From Candidatus Cybelea septentrionalis (GTDB lineage Bacteria; Vulcanimicrobiota; Vulcanimicrobiia; Vulcanimicrobiales; Vulcanimicrobiaceae): a stretch of DNA of 64,000 nucleotides. The position numbers and the translations under genes were made by a program. Of the stretch, positions 49,758 through 58,032 are shown in pieces; within the stretch, counting starts at the first letter, position 1; each line of letters opens with the position of its first letter. Under the pieces are notes generated by a model. That model saw only the letters and a program-made list of their open reading frames with translations, was not told where the DNA came from and ran no database searches. Location of the stretch: contig PMHJ01000014.1 of assembly GCA_003158175.1 (NCBI GenBank), positions 55,865 through 119,864 on the forward strand, written 5' to 3'.

Positions 49758-50201
49758 ATGCGTTTTTCGAAACGGATTCCAATCGCCGCCGTTGCAGCCA
49801 TGGCGATGATCGTGTCGGCCGGTGCCGCCATGGCGCACGGGTACAACGACGGCCCCGCGAATATTGCTGCGCAGAGCTACGGCGGCAGCTGGCCGGTGAC
49901 CGTGACTCATTCGCAGCACAGCAACGGTACGTATTGCCTGACGCTGACCGAATATGGCAAGAATGCCGGCTCGGCGTCGCTTGTCATCGGCAGCCAAAAA
50001 TTCCCTTACGGCACATTCCAAGTCTTCAACCACACCCTCGTGGCGACTATCCAAGCCCAGGGATACGGCCAGAATGCCGGATTGGTGTTCATCGGATCGG
50101 CCAACCGCGGCAACATCGGCACGGGCGTGTTCGACGACGTCTACGGCGGTGAAGCGTTCGACGAGGGTGCGCTGGCGTTCGGCATGAAGGGCGGTTGCTA
50201 A
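49758..50201 (+). CDS. Small secreted protein, unknown
   Basis: 147 residues with a clean Sec signal (AAVAAMAMIVSAGAAMA, cleavage near residue 26), then a beta-rich domain (GGSWPVTVTHSQHSNGTYCL, YGTFQVFNHTLVATIQAQGY), with one Cys near the middle and a Cys as last residue that may form a disulfide. ATG with AAGGAGA about 10 bases upstream. No family recognised; similar in size and style to the secreted protein at 59186-59575. Confidence 0.75.
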   Translation: MRFSKRIPIAAVAAMAMIVSAGAAMAHGYNDGPANIAAQSYGGSWPVTVTHSQHSNGTYCLTLTEYGKNAGSASLVIGSQKFPYGTFQVFNHTLVATIQAQGYGQNAGLVFIGSANRGNIGTGVFDDVYGGEAFDEGALAFGMKGGC

Positions 50202-50223
50202 GAATCGTCACCGTATCAAAACG

Positions 50224-50257
50224 TTGAAGCGCTCCCTCAATCGGGAAAGCGCTTCAA
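50224..50257 (-). terminator. Hairpin terminator for the NHL lipoprotein gene
   Basis: TTGAAGCGCT and AGCGCTTCAA pair over ten bases around a loop that can add CCC/GGG. Reading the minus strand, the stem is followed by CGTTTTG, so it probably ends the minus-strand NHL transcript; it may also work for the plus-strand secreted gene. Confidence 0.6.
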
Positions 50258-50288
50258 TCGAAAACTTGCGCAAGGCTGGAGCCAAATT

Positions 50289-51302
50289 TCACGGCGGACC
50301 CATGGCCAGGGTTAAGGCGAAGGTTCCGATCGTGTGCACCGGCAGCAGGCGACCCGGCGGATAGATGCCGATCCTGGCGTTTGGCAGGAAGCTGGCCAAG
50401 TAAAGGGTGTCGGCAGAATCCACCGCAAGGCCCCATGGATCGCGTACCTTTTTTGAGATCGTGCGTAGAAGCTTGCGTGTTTTCGCAGCGTAGACCGTCG
50501 CAGTCCCGTTGGCGTTATTTGCTACATACAGCCGCCCCGCCGAATCGACGGCCAACGTCTGCGGACAGTCGATGCCGTCGGTGATCGTTTGGACCAACTG
50601 CGTCTTCCCAGGCGCGTAGACCGTGACGGTCCGACCTTCACCGTCTTCCGTGTTCGCGACGAAAAGATCGTCACCAGCATCGAGCGCGATGGATTGGGGA
50701 TCCCGGACCCCATCGCTGATCGTTCTTAGCAAAGTTCCGCTCGGAGAGTATACCGTGACCTCATCAGCGTAAAGGCCGTTGCCGACGTACAGGTTTCCAG
50801 CAGAGTCGAATGCGAGGCTTTCCGGATCGTAGATGTCTTCCGTGATCGTGCGCGAGGGCGTTCCGCTGCCCGGCGGGTAGACGGCGATATTGCCCTTATA
50901 TCCGTTATGTCCATTGGCGACGTACAGGTTGCCGGAACGATCGACGGCGATGGCAAGCGGTTCAAAGACTCCGTCGGTGATCGTGCGTACGAAACTCCTC
51001 GACCCCGGCGCAAAGACCGCCACGTCGAAATAGCCACTTATCGCGTAGAGGTATCCCGAATTATCGAACGCGAGACCGCCGGCATCCGTACCACTCGTGT
51101 TGAGGCTCATGGTTCGAACAAGGCGTCCGCGTCGCGTGTACTCGAGAACCTGGTCATGGTTTTCGACGAAGAGATTCGCCTTAGAGCTTGGAGACCCAAA
51201 CTTGCCCGCACCAAATCCGACAACCCCGCGAGCGGGGATGCCTGCGGTCGGGGAGCAAGCCGTCAAAGCAAGTGCCAGCGCCGCAGAGAGTTTCTTGATA
51301 AT
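50289..51302 (-). CDS. NHL-repeat lipoprotein with an apparent ATT start
   Basis: Beta-propeller of about seven NHL units (PLAIAVDRSGNLYVANGHN, PQSIALDAGDDLFVAN, PQTLAVDSAGRLYVANNAN). The ordinary start TTG 51266 would give only TACSPTAG and lose the signal peptide. The frame upstream is open, and ATT at 51300-51302 has TAGGAGG 5 bases upstream; translation then starts MIKKLSAALALALTAC, a perfect lipoprotein signal. About 337 residues. The gene begins 15 bases after the 3' end of tRNA-Leu on the same strand. Confidence 0.85.
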   Translation of the reverse strand: MIKKLSAALALALTACSPTAGIPARGVVGFGAGKFGSPSSKANLFVENHDQVLEYTRRGRLVRTMSLNTSGTDAGGLAFDNSGYLYAISGYFDVAVFAPGSRSFVRTITDGVFEPLAIAVDRSGNLYVANGHNGYKGNIAVYPPGSGTPSRTITEDIYDPESLAFDSAGNLYVGNGLYADEVTVYSPSGTLLRTISDGVRDPQSIALDAGDDLFVANTEDGEGRTVTVYAPGKTQLVQTITDGIDCPQTLAVDSAGRLYVANNANGTATVYAAKTRKLLRTISKKVRDPWGLAVDSADTLYLASFLPNARIGIYPPGRLLPVHTIGTFALTLAMGPP

Positions 51303-51316
51303 GCCGGCCTCCTAAA

Positions 51317-51400
51317 TGCGCAAGACTGGACTCGAACCAGCACGAGATTGCTCCCGCTAGCCCCTCAAGCTAGTGCGTCTACCAATTTCGCCACTTGCGC
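51317..51400 (-). tRNA. tRNA-Leu (GAG anticodon)
   Basis: Folds as a class II tRNA: 7-bp acceptor GCGCAAG/CTTGCGC, D-arm with GGCGAAATTGGTAGACGC, anticodon stem CTAGC/GCTAG with loop TTGAGGG (anticodon GAG, reads CUU/CUC), a long variable arm, and the T-arm GGTTCGAGTCC. Discriminator A. The 3' CCA is not encoded. 84 bases. Confidence 0.95.
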
Positions 51401-51431
51401 GCTGAGGGAGGACGCTTCTTGAAGGCCCCCC

Positions 51432-52367
51432 CTATCTCATGTTGGGATCGAGGGCGTCTCGCAGTCCGTCGCCGATATAGTTGATCGAGAGCACGGTAAC
51501 CAGGATGCACAGGCCTGGAAAGACGGCGGCCCACCAGGCGATCTGGAGATCGCTTGAGGCGTTGGCGAGCATATTGCCCCACGAAGCCGTCGGGGGCTGA
51601 ATGCCGAGCCCTAAGAAGGAGAGCGTCGACTCAAGGATGATGACGCCCGCGACGTCGAGCGTCGCCTGAACGATGATCGGCGCCACCGCGTTGGGCAGGA
51701 GGTGGCGAAAGATGATGCGGGCGTCGTTGTTACCGACTGCTCGCGCCGCTTCGGCGAACTCACGCTCGCGCAGGCTCAGGAACGAGGCCCGCACCAAGCG
51801 AGCGACGTTGGGCCATGAGAGCGCTCCGATGATGACGACGATGACCCCGAAACTCAACGCCGCGTGGGATGATGTGGCCGCAATGATCGCCGTCAGCACG
51901 AGCAACAGCGGCAGCAGCGGAATCGAAAGGAAGACGTCGGTCACGCGCATCAGCGCATAGTCGAGCCATCCGCCGTAATACCCGGCAATCGCACCGAGCG
52001 TCGTGCCGATGAGCACTTCCATGATCACGGCGAAGAGACCGACGGTTAACGAAATGCGTGCGCCGAAGAGCAAACGCGATAACAAGTCGCGTCCGACTTC
52101 ATCGGTTCCGAGCGCGTGCCCCCAGCACAGCGATTTATCTTGAAAGCACGGCGGCAGCGGCGTGCCGTTCCAATGCGGCACAGCCGAGGTTCCGTTGTCG
52201 ATGGAGTTCGGATCGAACGGGGAGAGCTGTCCCGCAAAGACGGCAGCTAGCACCATCAGGGTCAGCACCACGGCGCCGGCGATCGCGAGCTTGTGGCGGC
52301 GAAAGCGCGTCCAAAAGGTTACTTTGGAAAGCGGAAGCTCTTCCTCGGCGATCGATGCGACGGCCAT
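51432..52367 (-). CDS. dppC: Peptide/nickel ABC transporter permease, DppC type
   Basis: Inner-membrane permease: N-terminal TM (LAIAGAVVLTLMVLAAVFAG), a GTDEVGRDLLSRLLFGAR motif, then the permease domain with the EAA loop AARAVGNNDARIIFRHLLPN. The open frame runs upstream to 52526, but ATG 52367 overlaps the dppB stop (TAATG) and starts a normal DppC; 311 residues. No substrate-binding protein or ATPases (DppA, D, F) are adjacent. Confidence 0.9.
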   Translation of the reverse strand: MAVASIAEEELPLSKVTFWTRFRRHKLAIAGAVVLTLMVLAAVFAGQLSPFDPNSIDNGTSAVPHWNGTPLPPCFQDKSLCWGHALGTDEVGRDLLSRLLFGARISLTVGLFAVIMEVLIGTTLGAIAGYYGGWLDYALMRVTDVFLSIPLLPLLLVLTAIIAATSSHAALSFGVIVVIIGALSWPNVARLVRASFLSLREREFAEAARAVGNNDARIIFRHLLPNAVAPIIVQATLDVAGVIILESTLSFLGLGIQPPTASWGNMLANASSDLQIAWWAAVFPGLCILVTVLSINYIGDGLRDALDPNMR

Positions 52368-53341
52368 TAGTCGTACTTCACCCGCGGATCGAGCCACGCG
52401 TACACGACGTCGGCGAGAAGATTGGAGAACACGACGAGAAACGCGACCAGTAATAAGTATCCCATGAGCAGCGCGAGATCGCTTTGCGTGAGCGCATTGA
52501 TGAACAGCCGGCCCATCCCGGGCCATGCGAAGATCGTTTCGGTGACGATGGCGCCGGCGAGCAAGCTCGGGAGCGAGAGCGCGATGACCGTGACGACCGG
52601 AATCAGCGCATTCTTCAAACCGTGCTTGTAGAGGATCGTTCTAAACGAAAGTCCTTTCGCTGCCGCCGTGCGCATATAGTCGGTGCCCAGAACCTCCAAG
52701 AGCGACGACCGCATGAACCGGCTAAAGAGCGCGATCTGCAGCAACGAGAGGACGATCGCAGGCAGAATCAAGTGCACGAGCCGGTCGCCCAAATCGAAAG
52801 TGTCGGAGCTCGAAATGCCGGCCGAAGGAAGCTGGATCTGATAGCCGCCCGGAAGCGGAATGCCGTGGACGGCGAACGCGAGCTGCATCATCAGCGCGAA
52901 CCAGAAAACGGGCATCGATTGCCCGAAAAACGCGAACGTCGTGATCGCGTAATCGAGGGCCGAGTACCGATACACCGCCGAAACGATCCCTGCCGTTATT
53001 CCCACGGTGATTGCGATGAACAGAGAGGCTCCCATGAGCAAGACCGTCGCGGGAAAGCGCTCGATCAACGCTTGAAAAACGGGCTCGGAGTTGCTCGTCG
53101 AGTACCCCATGTCGCCGACCAAAATGTGTCCGAGCCACTTCAGGTACTGGATCGGAACCGGCTGATCGAGTCCAAGATTGTGTTTGAGACGCGTGATATC
53201 CGCCGCCGTGATGTGAGGATTCTGTAAGTAAGGCGCAAGGGGTCCACCCGGCATGTTGTAGAGGATGCCGTAAAGGATGACGGATATGGCCAGCAGCAGC
53301 GGAATTGACTGGAGCGTCCGGCGCACGACATAGGTGAACAA
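52367..53341 (-). CDS. dppB: Peptide/nickel ABC transporter permease, DppB type
   Basis: Partner permease: RRTLQSIPLLLAISVILYGI at the start, LGLDQPVPIQYLKWLGHIL, and the EAA loop DYMRTAAAKGLSFRTILYKHGLKNAL. 324 residues, six membrane segments. It follows kce by 9 bases and is coupled to dppC. Given the neighbours, it may import peptides or an amino compound for fermentation, but the specificity is not visible. Confidence 0.92.
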   Translation of the reverse strand: MFTYVVRRTLQSIPLLLAISVILYGILYNMPGGPLAPYLQNPHITAADITRLKHNLGLDQPVPIQYLKWLGHILVGDMGYSTSNSEPVFQALIERFPATVLLMGASLFIAITVGITAGIVSAVYRYSALDYAITTFAFFGQSMPVFWFALMMQLAFAVHGIPLPGGYQIQLPSAGISSSDTFDLGDRLVHLILPAIVLSLLQIALFSRFMRSSLLEVLGTDYMRTAAAKGLSFRTILYKHGLKNALIPVVTVIALSLPSLLAGAIVTETIFAWPGMGRLFINALTQSDLALLMGYLLLVAFLVVFSNLLADVVYAWLDPRVKYD

Positions 53342-53350
53342 TGGGCGGCG

Positions 53351-54178
53351 TTATTGCGGCATCGGCAGACCGAGGACCTTCCGGGCGCGGTCGGGTGTGG
53401 CGATGCTCCGGCCAGCCTCCGCGGCGAGACGAACGACGCGCGCCACGAGTTCCTCGTTTTTGGCCAGCCGTCCCCGGCTGTAAAAGAGATTGTCTTCCAG
53501 GCCCACGCGGACGTGACCGCCCATCGCGATGGCCGCCATCGCCATCGGAAGCTGCCGTTTGCCGATGCCCGCGACCGACCACGTGCAGCCCTCGGGCAGA
53601 TCGTCGACCAAATCGCAAAGATTCTGGACCGTCGCTTCCAAACCGCCGGGGACCCCTAGCACGAAATCCACATGCTGCGGAAACGAAAGCAGACGCTCTT
53701 TGGCGAGGCGGCGCGCGTTCGCAAGGTGGCCTTTGTCGAAGATCTCAAGCTCGGGGCGCACTCCGAACTCATTCATTTTCTTCAAAAGATCGCGCATGAT
53801 CGGGAAACTGTTCTCGAAAATGTCGTCGCCGAAGTTTACGCTCCCACAGGTGAGCGTCGCCATCTCCGGACGAAGTTCGAGCACGGCGGCGCGCTCCTGC
53901 AGTGTCATCCCAATTGCGCCGCCGGTTGAGAACTGCACGATGAGGTCGCTTTGCGCGCGAATCGCCTCGCAAGCCTGGCCGAATCGTTCCACGCTATGCG
54001 TATTGGTGCCGTCGTCGTTGCGACAATGCACGTGGAGTATCGAGGCGCCCGCCTCGCGCACCGCCCGGGCCGTCTCTCCAAGCAATCGCGGTGTATAAGG
54101 CAGATGCGGTGTCTGGTCCGGCCTTATCTCCGCTCCCACCGGCGCACAGGTAATGATCAGAGGGTCCATGGCACTCAT
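53351..54178 (-). CDS. kce: 3-keto-5-aminohexanoate cleavage enzyme (BKACE family)
   Basis: Zn-dependent beta-keto acid cleavage enzyme; in lysine fermentation it splits 3-keto-5-aminohexanoate with acetyl-CoA. TIM-barrel with Zn ligands in LHVHCRNDDG, VQFSTGGAIG, CGSVNFGDDIF, and the C-terminal VRVGLEDNLFYSRG. 275 residues, the normal size. The BKACE family is broad, so the precise keto acid is uncertain; linkage to kamB/kamC-like genes (4-base overlap with kamC) supports the Kce reading. Confidence 0.9.
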   Translation of the reverse strand: MSAMDPLIITCAPVGAEIRPDQTPHLPYTPRLLGETARAVREAGASILHVHCRNDDGTNTHSVERFGQACEAIRAQSDLIVQFSTGGAIGMTLQERAAVLELRPEMATLTCGSVNFGDDIFENSFPIMRDLLKKMNEFGVRPELEIFDKGHLANARRLAKERLLSFPQHVDFVLGVPGGLEATVQNLCDLVDDLPEGCTWSVAGIGKRQLPMAMAAIAMGGHVRVGLEDNLFYSRGRLAKNEELVARVVRLAAEAGRSIATPDRARKVLGLPMPQ

Positions 54179-55779
54179 TGTGACAGCGCGCGGTAGGCGG
54201 CCTTTACGAACTCCGAATCGAGGCCGAGCAGCTCGGCCAGCGCGATGGCGTCGGCGTCCAGAACGTTATCGTCGCTAACGTCGGCGATCGTGTAATCCAT
54301 CGACGCCGCCAGTGCCTCGAGCGCTTCGGGCAGGTTGCGCGCGGCCGGTGGCGTGCGGATTCCTTTGAGCCCGCGAACCGCAAAGTGCGCGACTCCGGCA
54401 GCGGCGGCAACGCCTTGCAGATGCGTCGCCACTAAAGCGCACGCGTTTCTCTGCCGCAAACGCTCGGTCAACGCGACGACCAGCGCCTTTCCTTCGTGTG
54501 GCGAGGTCGTTCGCGCGAACTCGTCGACGAAGATCAGAAGCCGCGGAGCGGATCGCGCGAGAATCTCTTGGAGTCCCAGTAGCTCTCGGGCGAACGAGGA
54601 GAGCAGACCGCCGCTGCGCTCTTGGAGTCCCGTCCCGAGCCAGGCAATTTGATCGAAGAGCCCGATTTGCGCCCGCACGGCGGGCGCCGGCAACCCGAAG
54701 GCGGTGCAGAGCGCGAGAAAGCCGCAGGTCTGCAAAGCGAGGCTCTTTCCGCCCATGTTTGGTCCGGTCAAAACGGCGGCGCCGCGCACGTCGAGATCGA
54801 TCGGAGTGTAGCGGCGCCCGGCGACCGTCAACTCGGCCTGTAACGGAAGAAAACGCGCCTGCTCAAACGTTAGCCTCGGCTCGCCGGGCACGACCGGAGC
54901 CGTACAACGATGTGCCTGCGAGAAGCGCGCCGCGCCGATGGTGACATCGAGCTCCCCCAACGCGCCGGCCGCAGCGCCCAGCCCGGCGGCATGCTCGCGA
55001 ACGACCGAGGAAAGCCTGAGGCGGGCTCGCTCTTCGAGAGCGGTCACCCCGCGTGAGGCCGCCTCGCGGCGCTCGAGCGCATTCCGGGAGCGTTCGCCGT
55101 ACTCCAGCGCGCAGAAGAGATAGGTCGCCGCCTCCCGCACGACGCGCACTCCCGCCGGCAGCGCCCCGCGCAACTCCGATCGCATCAGAATGAACTCGTT
55201 ACCGTCGATCTCGTCGCGGCCCAGCTCGCGCGCGGCGCTTTCGCTCTCTCTGCCGCGCGCCGCATTCAGTTCGGCCTGCGCCTGCGCGTACGCGGCGCGC
55301 GCCCCCGCCAACTCGGCGTCGAAAGAATCGACGAGATAAAACCCCTCGGCCTCATTGCGTCCCGCTGCGAGTGCCTCCGAGACCTCGCGCGTCGCTTCGT
55401 TGGCGATCGCTTGCACGAGTGCGCTCGCGCCGAGCAACGCGTCGATGCGTTCGAGTATCTCGCAGAACTGACCGAGCTCCAAAAACGCGGGATCATCGAG
55501 CATCTCTCCCATCGAGGCGCGAGCGACGACCCCGGCGATGTCCGGAAGCTGCTGGAGCAACGAACGCGCGCCCGCGACCCGATCCGGATGAAGCCCATCG
55601 GCGATCTCTACGACGCGTCGCGCGCGCGATTCTGCCGCTGCCTCGTTGCCTGGACGAAAAGGCACGAGGTCGGAGAACAGGCGCGCTCCGTAGGGTGAAA
55701 CGGGCGCAACGGCGTTGACGAGCCAGTCAAAGCCCAACAGCTCCGCACTGGCATCGTCGAGCAGGTCGAGTGTCTTCAT
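54175..55779 (-). CDS. kamC: MutS-related ATPase, KamC-like aminomutase reactivase
   Basis: 534 residues with a C-terminal MutS ATPase domain: Walker A TGPNMGGKSLALQT, Walker B LLIFVDEFART, switch ATHLQG, and SSFARELLGLQEIL. The N-terminal mismatch-binding domain of MutS is absent; there is a helical core instead. This size and the neighbours kamB-like and kce match KamC, the ATPase that reactivates adenosylcobalamin-dependent lysine 5,6-aminomutase. ATG 55779 overlaps the kamB-like stop (ATGA); the open frame to 55923 adds only shadow sequence. No aminomutase genes (kamD/E) are in the window. Confidence 0.82.
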   Translation of the reverse strand: MKTLDLLDDASAELLGFDWLVNAVAPVSPYGARLFSDLVPFRPGNEAAAESRARRVVEIADGLHPDRVAGARSLLQQLPDIAGVVARASMGEMLDDPAFLELGQFCEILERIDALLGASALVQAIANEATREVSEALAAGRNEAEGFYLVDSFDAELAGARAAYAQAQAELNAARGRESESAARELGRDEIDGNEFILMRSELRGALPAGVRVVREAATYLFCALEYGERSRNALERREAASRGVTALEERARLRLSSVVREHAAGLGAAAGALGELDVTIGAARFSQAHRCTAPVVPGEPRLTFEQARFLPLQAELTVAGRRYTPIDLDVRGAAVLTGPNMGGKSLALQTCGFLALCTAFGLPAPAVRAQIGLFDQIAWLGTGLQERSGGLLSSFARELLGLQEILARSAPRLLIFVDEFARTTSPHEGKALVVALTERLRQRNACALVATHLQGVAAAAGVAHFAVRGLKGIRTPPAARNLPEALEALAASMDYTIADVSDDNVLDADAIALAELLGLDSEFVKAAYRALSQ

Positions 55780-56630
55780 GCGGCCTCTTTGCCGGCGAAG
55801 ACATCGAACGACGGCAACTTCGTTGCGCCGGCGACGGCGCCAAGAAATGCAGCCGGGTCGAAGCTGCGCTCCGGTGCAATCGCGCAAACGGTCGTCGCGA
55901 TCACGTCGAAGGAGCGCCGGCATCGGATGCGCAGCCGCGCCAGTGCTTGCGCAAGCGACCTCCCGTTCATAACGATCTGCGTCGAATCCCCAACGACGAT
56001 CTGCCGGTCTTCATTGGCAGCAATAAAATCCGCCGCCATCGTTGCCGTAAGCGCTCCTTCCAACTCGAGGACGTCGGAATGTGGATCGAATTCAGGTACC
56101 CGCAGACGCGCGGTGAGTGTTGCGACGTCTAAAACCGCTTCGGACTCCGTCTTCGCTGCCGCGGCGCCGCAGGAGACGACGATCGCCCCGTTCGAGCTTG
56201 CCAGCGTCGAGATCCGATCGATCGCGCCGTCGATCAAAACGAGGTCGCTACGCGCCGCGATCTCCTCGATGGCCGCGCGAAGCCCGGAGGCACTCGAAGG
56301 GCCGGCCAAATCGTACAGGCCGGCGTGGGCCGTTCGAGCGTAGAGCAGCGAGCCCGAAGAACTTTCGAGTTGCGAGATCTTGAGAATCTCGAGGGCGGGC
56401 GACGGCGGCAGCAGCGGCCGCGCCGTGATGAACACGGTGTTCGGATGAAGCCGCAAACGAGGTTTGGGGCCAATCGACACCAGGCCTACGCACAGTCCCG
56501 ACCTGCACGCCGCCTCGTAAATCGCCAAGAGCGCGGTGGTTTTGCCGACGCTCCTTCCGGTACCGACGACGAAGATCGCGCGTGCACGCCTTTCGCGCGC
56601 AAGTTCCAAGAGTCTGCGCCCAACTCGCAC
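55776..56630 (-). CDS. kamB: KamB-like P-loop protein (aminomutase reactivase subunit)
   Basis: 284 residues with a P-loop near the N-terminus (VVGTGRSVGKTTALLAIYEA, about residues 21-40), ITARPLLPPSPALEI, and a switch-like DLAGPSSASG. It matches the KamB side of the KamB-KamC pair in size, order and overlap with the MutS-related gene. GTG 56630 lies 14 bases after the mntP stop. Assignment rests on gene order and the P-loop; a glutamate mutase GlmL/MutE-like protein is the alternative. Confidence 0.7.
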   Translation of the reverse strand: MRVGRRLLELARERRARAIFVVGTGRSVGKTTALLAIYEAACRSGLCVGLVSIGPKPRLRLHPNTVFITARPLLPPSPALEILKISQLESSSGSLLYARTAHAGLYDLAGPSSASGLRAAIEEIAARSDLVLIDGAIDRISTLASSNGAIVVSCGAAAAKTESEAVLDVATLTARLRVPEFDPHSDVLELEGALTATMAADFIAANEDRQIVVGDSTQIVMNGRSLAQALARLRIRCRRSFDVIATTVCAIAPERSFDPAAFLGAVAGATKLPSFDVFAGKEAA

Positions 56631-56644
56631 GCGTTCGACTTCAG

Positions 56645-57208
56645 CTACCCGGCGTGCAGCGCCTTGAGCACGACGAAGGTGACGCCGGTGAGCGAAAGCA
56701 AGAGGCCGCCGATGAACGCGGCGTTTCGTTCGGCATATCGTCCCAGCCGAGATCCCACGGTGAGACCAAGGGTCGTCGACGCGATCGACACGCCGGCGAT
56801 GACGATGAGAGAGATCGGCATCGGCACGCCGATGTACAGAATCGAGAACCCGATGCCGAGCGAGTCGAGACTGATCGCCAGCGACGCAACGATCAACCCC
56901 GGTCCGCGCGAGAGGTCGACCGGTGCGCCCCTCAGATCGGTGCGGCTCTCATTCATCATGTAAATGCCCAGGCCCACGAGCGCGGCGAATCCGAAGTAGC
57001 CCGCAACGTCGCCGATGAGCCGGCCGGCCAGCAAACCGAGGCACGCTCCAAGGATATTCATCGCGACTTCGGCGCAAGCAAAGGCGATGCCGATGCGAAT
57101 TTTCTGCCGGCGGGAGACGCCGCGAACGCCGGCACCGACCCCGACGGCGAAGACGTCGAGCGCGAGGGCGAGCGCGACGATGAAGATCTTGAGCAGTGCT
57201 GCGCCCAT
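56645..57208 (-). CDS. mntP: MntP-like manganese exporter
   Basis: Six-helix membrane protein of about 187 residues: FIVALALALDVFAVGVGAGVRG, SLAISLDSLGIGFSILYIGV and LGRYAERNAAFIGGLLLSLTG, with paired Asp residues in the helices (ALDVF and SLDSL) as in MntP. Plain ATG 57208; the open frame to 57286 overlaps the ModB promoter area. First gene of the mntP-kamB-kamC-kce-dppBC run, divergent from modB, 38 bases apart. Confidence 0.85.
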   Translation of the reverse strand: MGAALLKIFIVALALALDVFAVGVGAGVRGVSRRQKIRIGIAFACAEVAMNILGACLGLLAGRLIGDVAGYFGFAALVGLGIYMMNESRTDLRGAPVDLSRGPGLIVASLAISLDSLGIGFSILYIGVPMPISLIVIAGVSIASTTLGLTVGSRLGRYAERNAAFIGGLLLSLTGVTFVVLKALHAG

Positions 57209-57246
57209 CGGCACGCTTTGCGCGGTTGGCCGGTGAAGGTTCCTGC

Positions 57247-58020
57247 ATGAAGCGCCGGTCTGCGGGTCCGATCTTTCTCTTCGCAACGCTGCTGCTGCTC
57301 GTCGCGCTCGTTGCGCCGGTGGTTGCCGTCATCACGGCAATGCCGCCCACGCAAGCGTTTGCGACCTTCGCCAAGATCGGAGGCGACGCGGCGCGCGTTT
57401 CCCTGGTTGCATCGGCGGGAGCGACGCTGGTCGCCACGCTCTTGGGAATACCCGCGGGTTACTATCTCGCTCGCTTGGTGCCCAGCCTGCGCGCCGCCGC
57501 GCTTTTTTTGCTGGCTTTGCCGCTGGCCTTTCCGCCCGTCGCCTCGGGTTTGATGCTGATCTACGCGCTGGGCACGAACTCGCTGGCTGGATCCTGGCTC
57601 GCAGCCCACGGATTGACGGTCCCGGATTCGCTGCTGGGCGTCGGGGTCGCCGAGTTCTTTGTTTCCGGGTCGTTCGTGGCCATTGCCGCTACGGCGGCAT
57701 TCAGCGCCCTCGATCCGATGTATGCCGACGCCGCGAGAACTTTGGGTTCGAGTGAGTGGCGGATCTTCGCGCGCATCGCGTTGCCGGCGGCGTCGGGCAG
57801 CATCGGCGCCGGAATCGCGTTCGCGTGGCTTCGCGCTATCGGCGAGTATGGCGCGACCAGCATCGTGGCATTTCATCCTACGTCGCTGCCGGTCGCGCTT
57901 TACGTAGCTCTTTCCGCTTCAGGCGTTCGCGAATCGCTCGCGATCTGTTACGGCTTCATCGTTTTGGCCGCAGTCGTTCTGGCCGCCGCCTGGCTTCTGC
58001 GCCGAGGCGTCGAACAATAG
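57247..58020 (+). CDS. ABC transporter permease, ModB/CysT type (orphan)
   Basis: Molybdate/sulfate/tungstate-type permease: six membrane segments, LPLAFPPVASGLMLIY, and the EAA loop DAARTLGSSEWRIFARIALP followed by RAIGEYGATSIVAF. 257 residues. ATG 57247 with GAAGG upstream. No binding protein (ModA) or ATPase (ModC) is present next to it, which is unusual. Converges with the NHL lipoprotein gene, 12 bases apart. Confidence 0.88.
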   Translation: MKRRSAGPIFLFATLLLLVALVAPVVAVITAMPPTQAFATFAKIGGDAARVSLVASAGATLVATLLGIPAGYYLARLVPSLRAAALFLLALPLAFPPVASGLMLIYALGTNSLAGSWLAAHGLTVPDSLLGVGVAEFFVSGSFVAIAATAAFSALDPMYADAARTLGSSEWRIFARIALPAASGSIGAGIAFAWLRAIGEYGATSIVAFHPTSLPVALYVALSASGVRESLAICYGFIVLAAVVLAAAWLLRRGVEQ

Positions 58021-58032
58021 CGCTGAGCGCGA

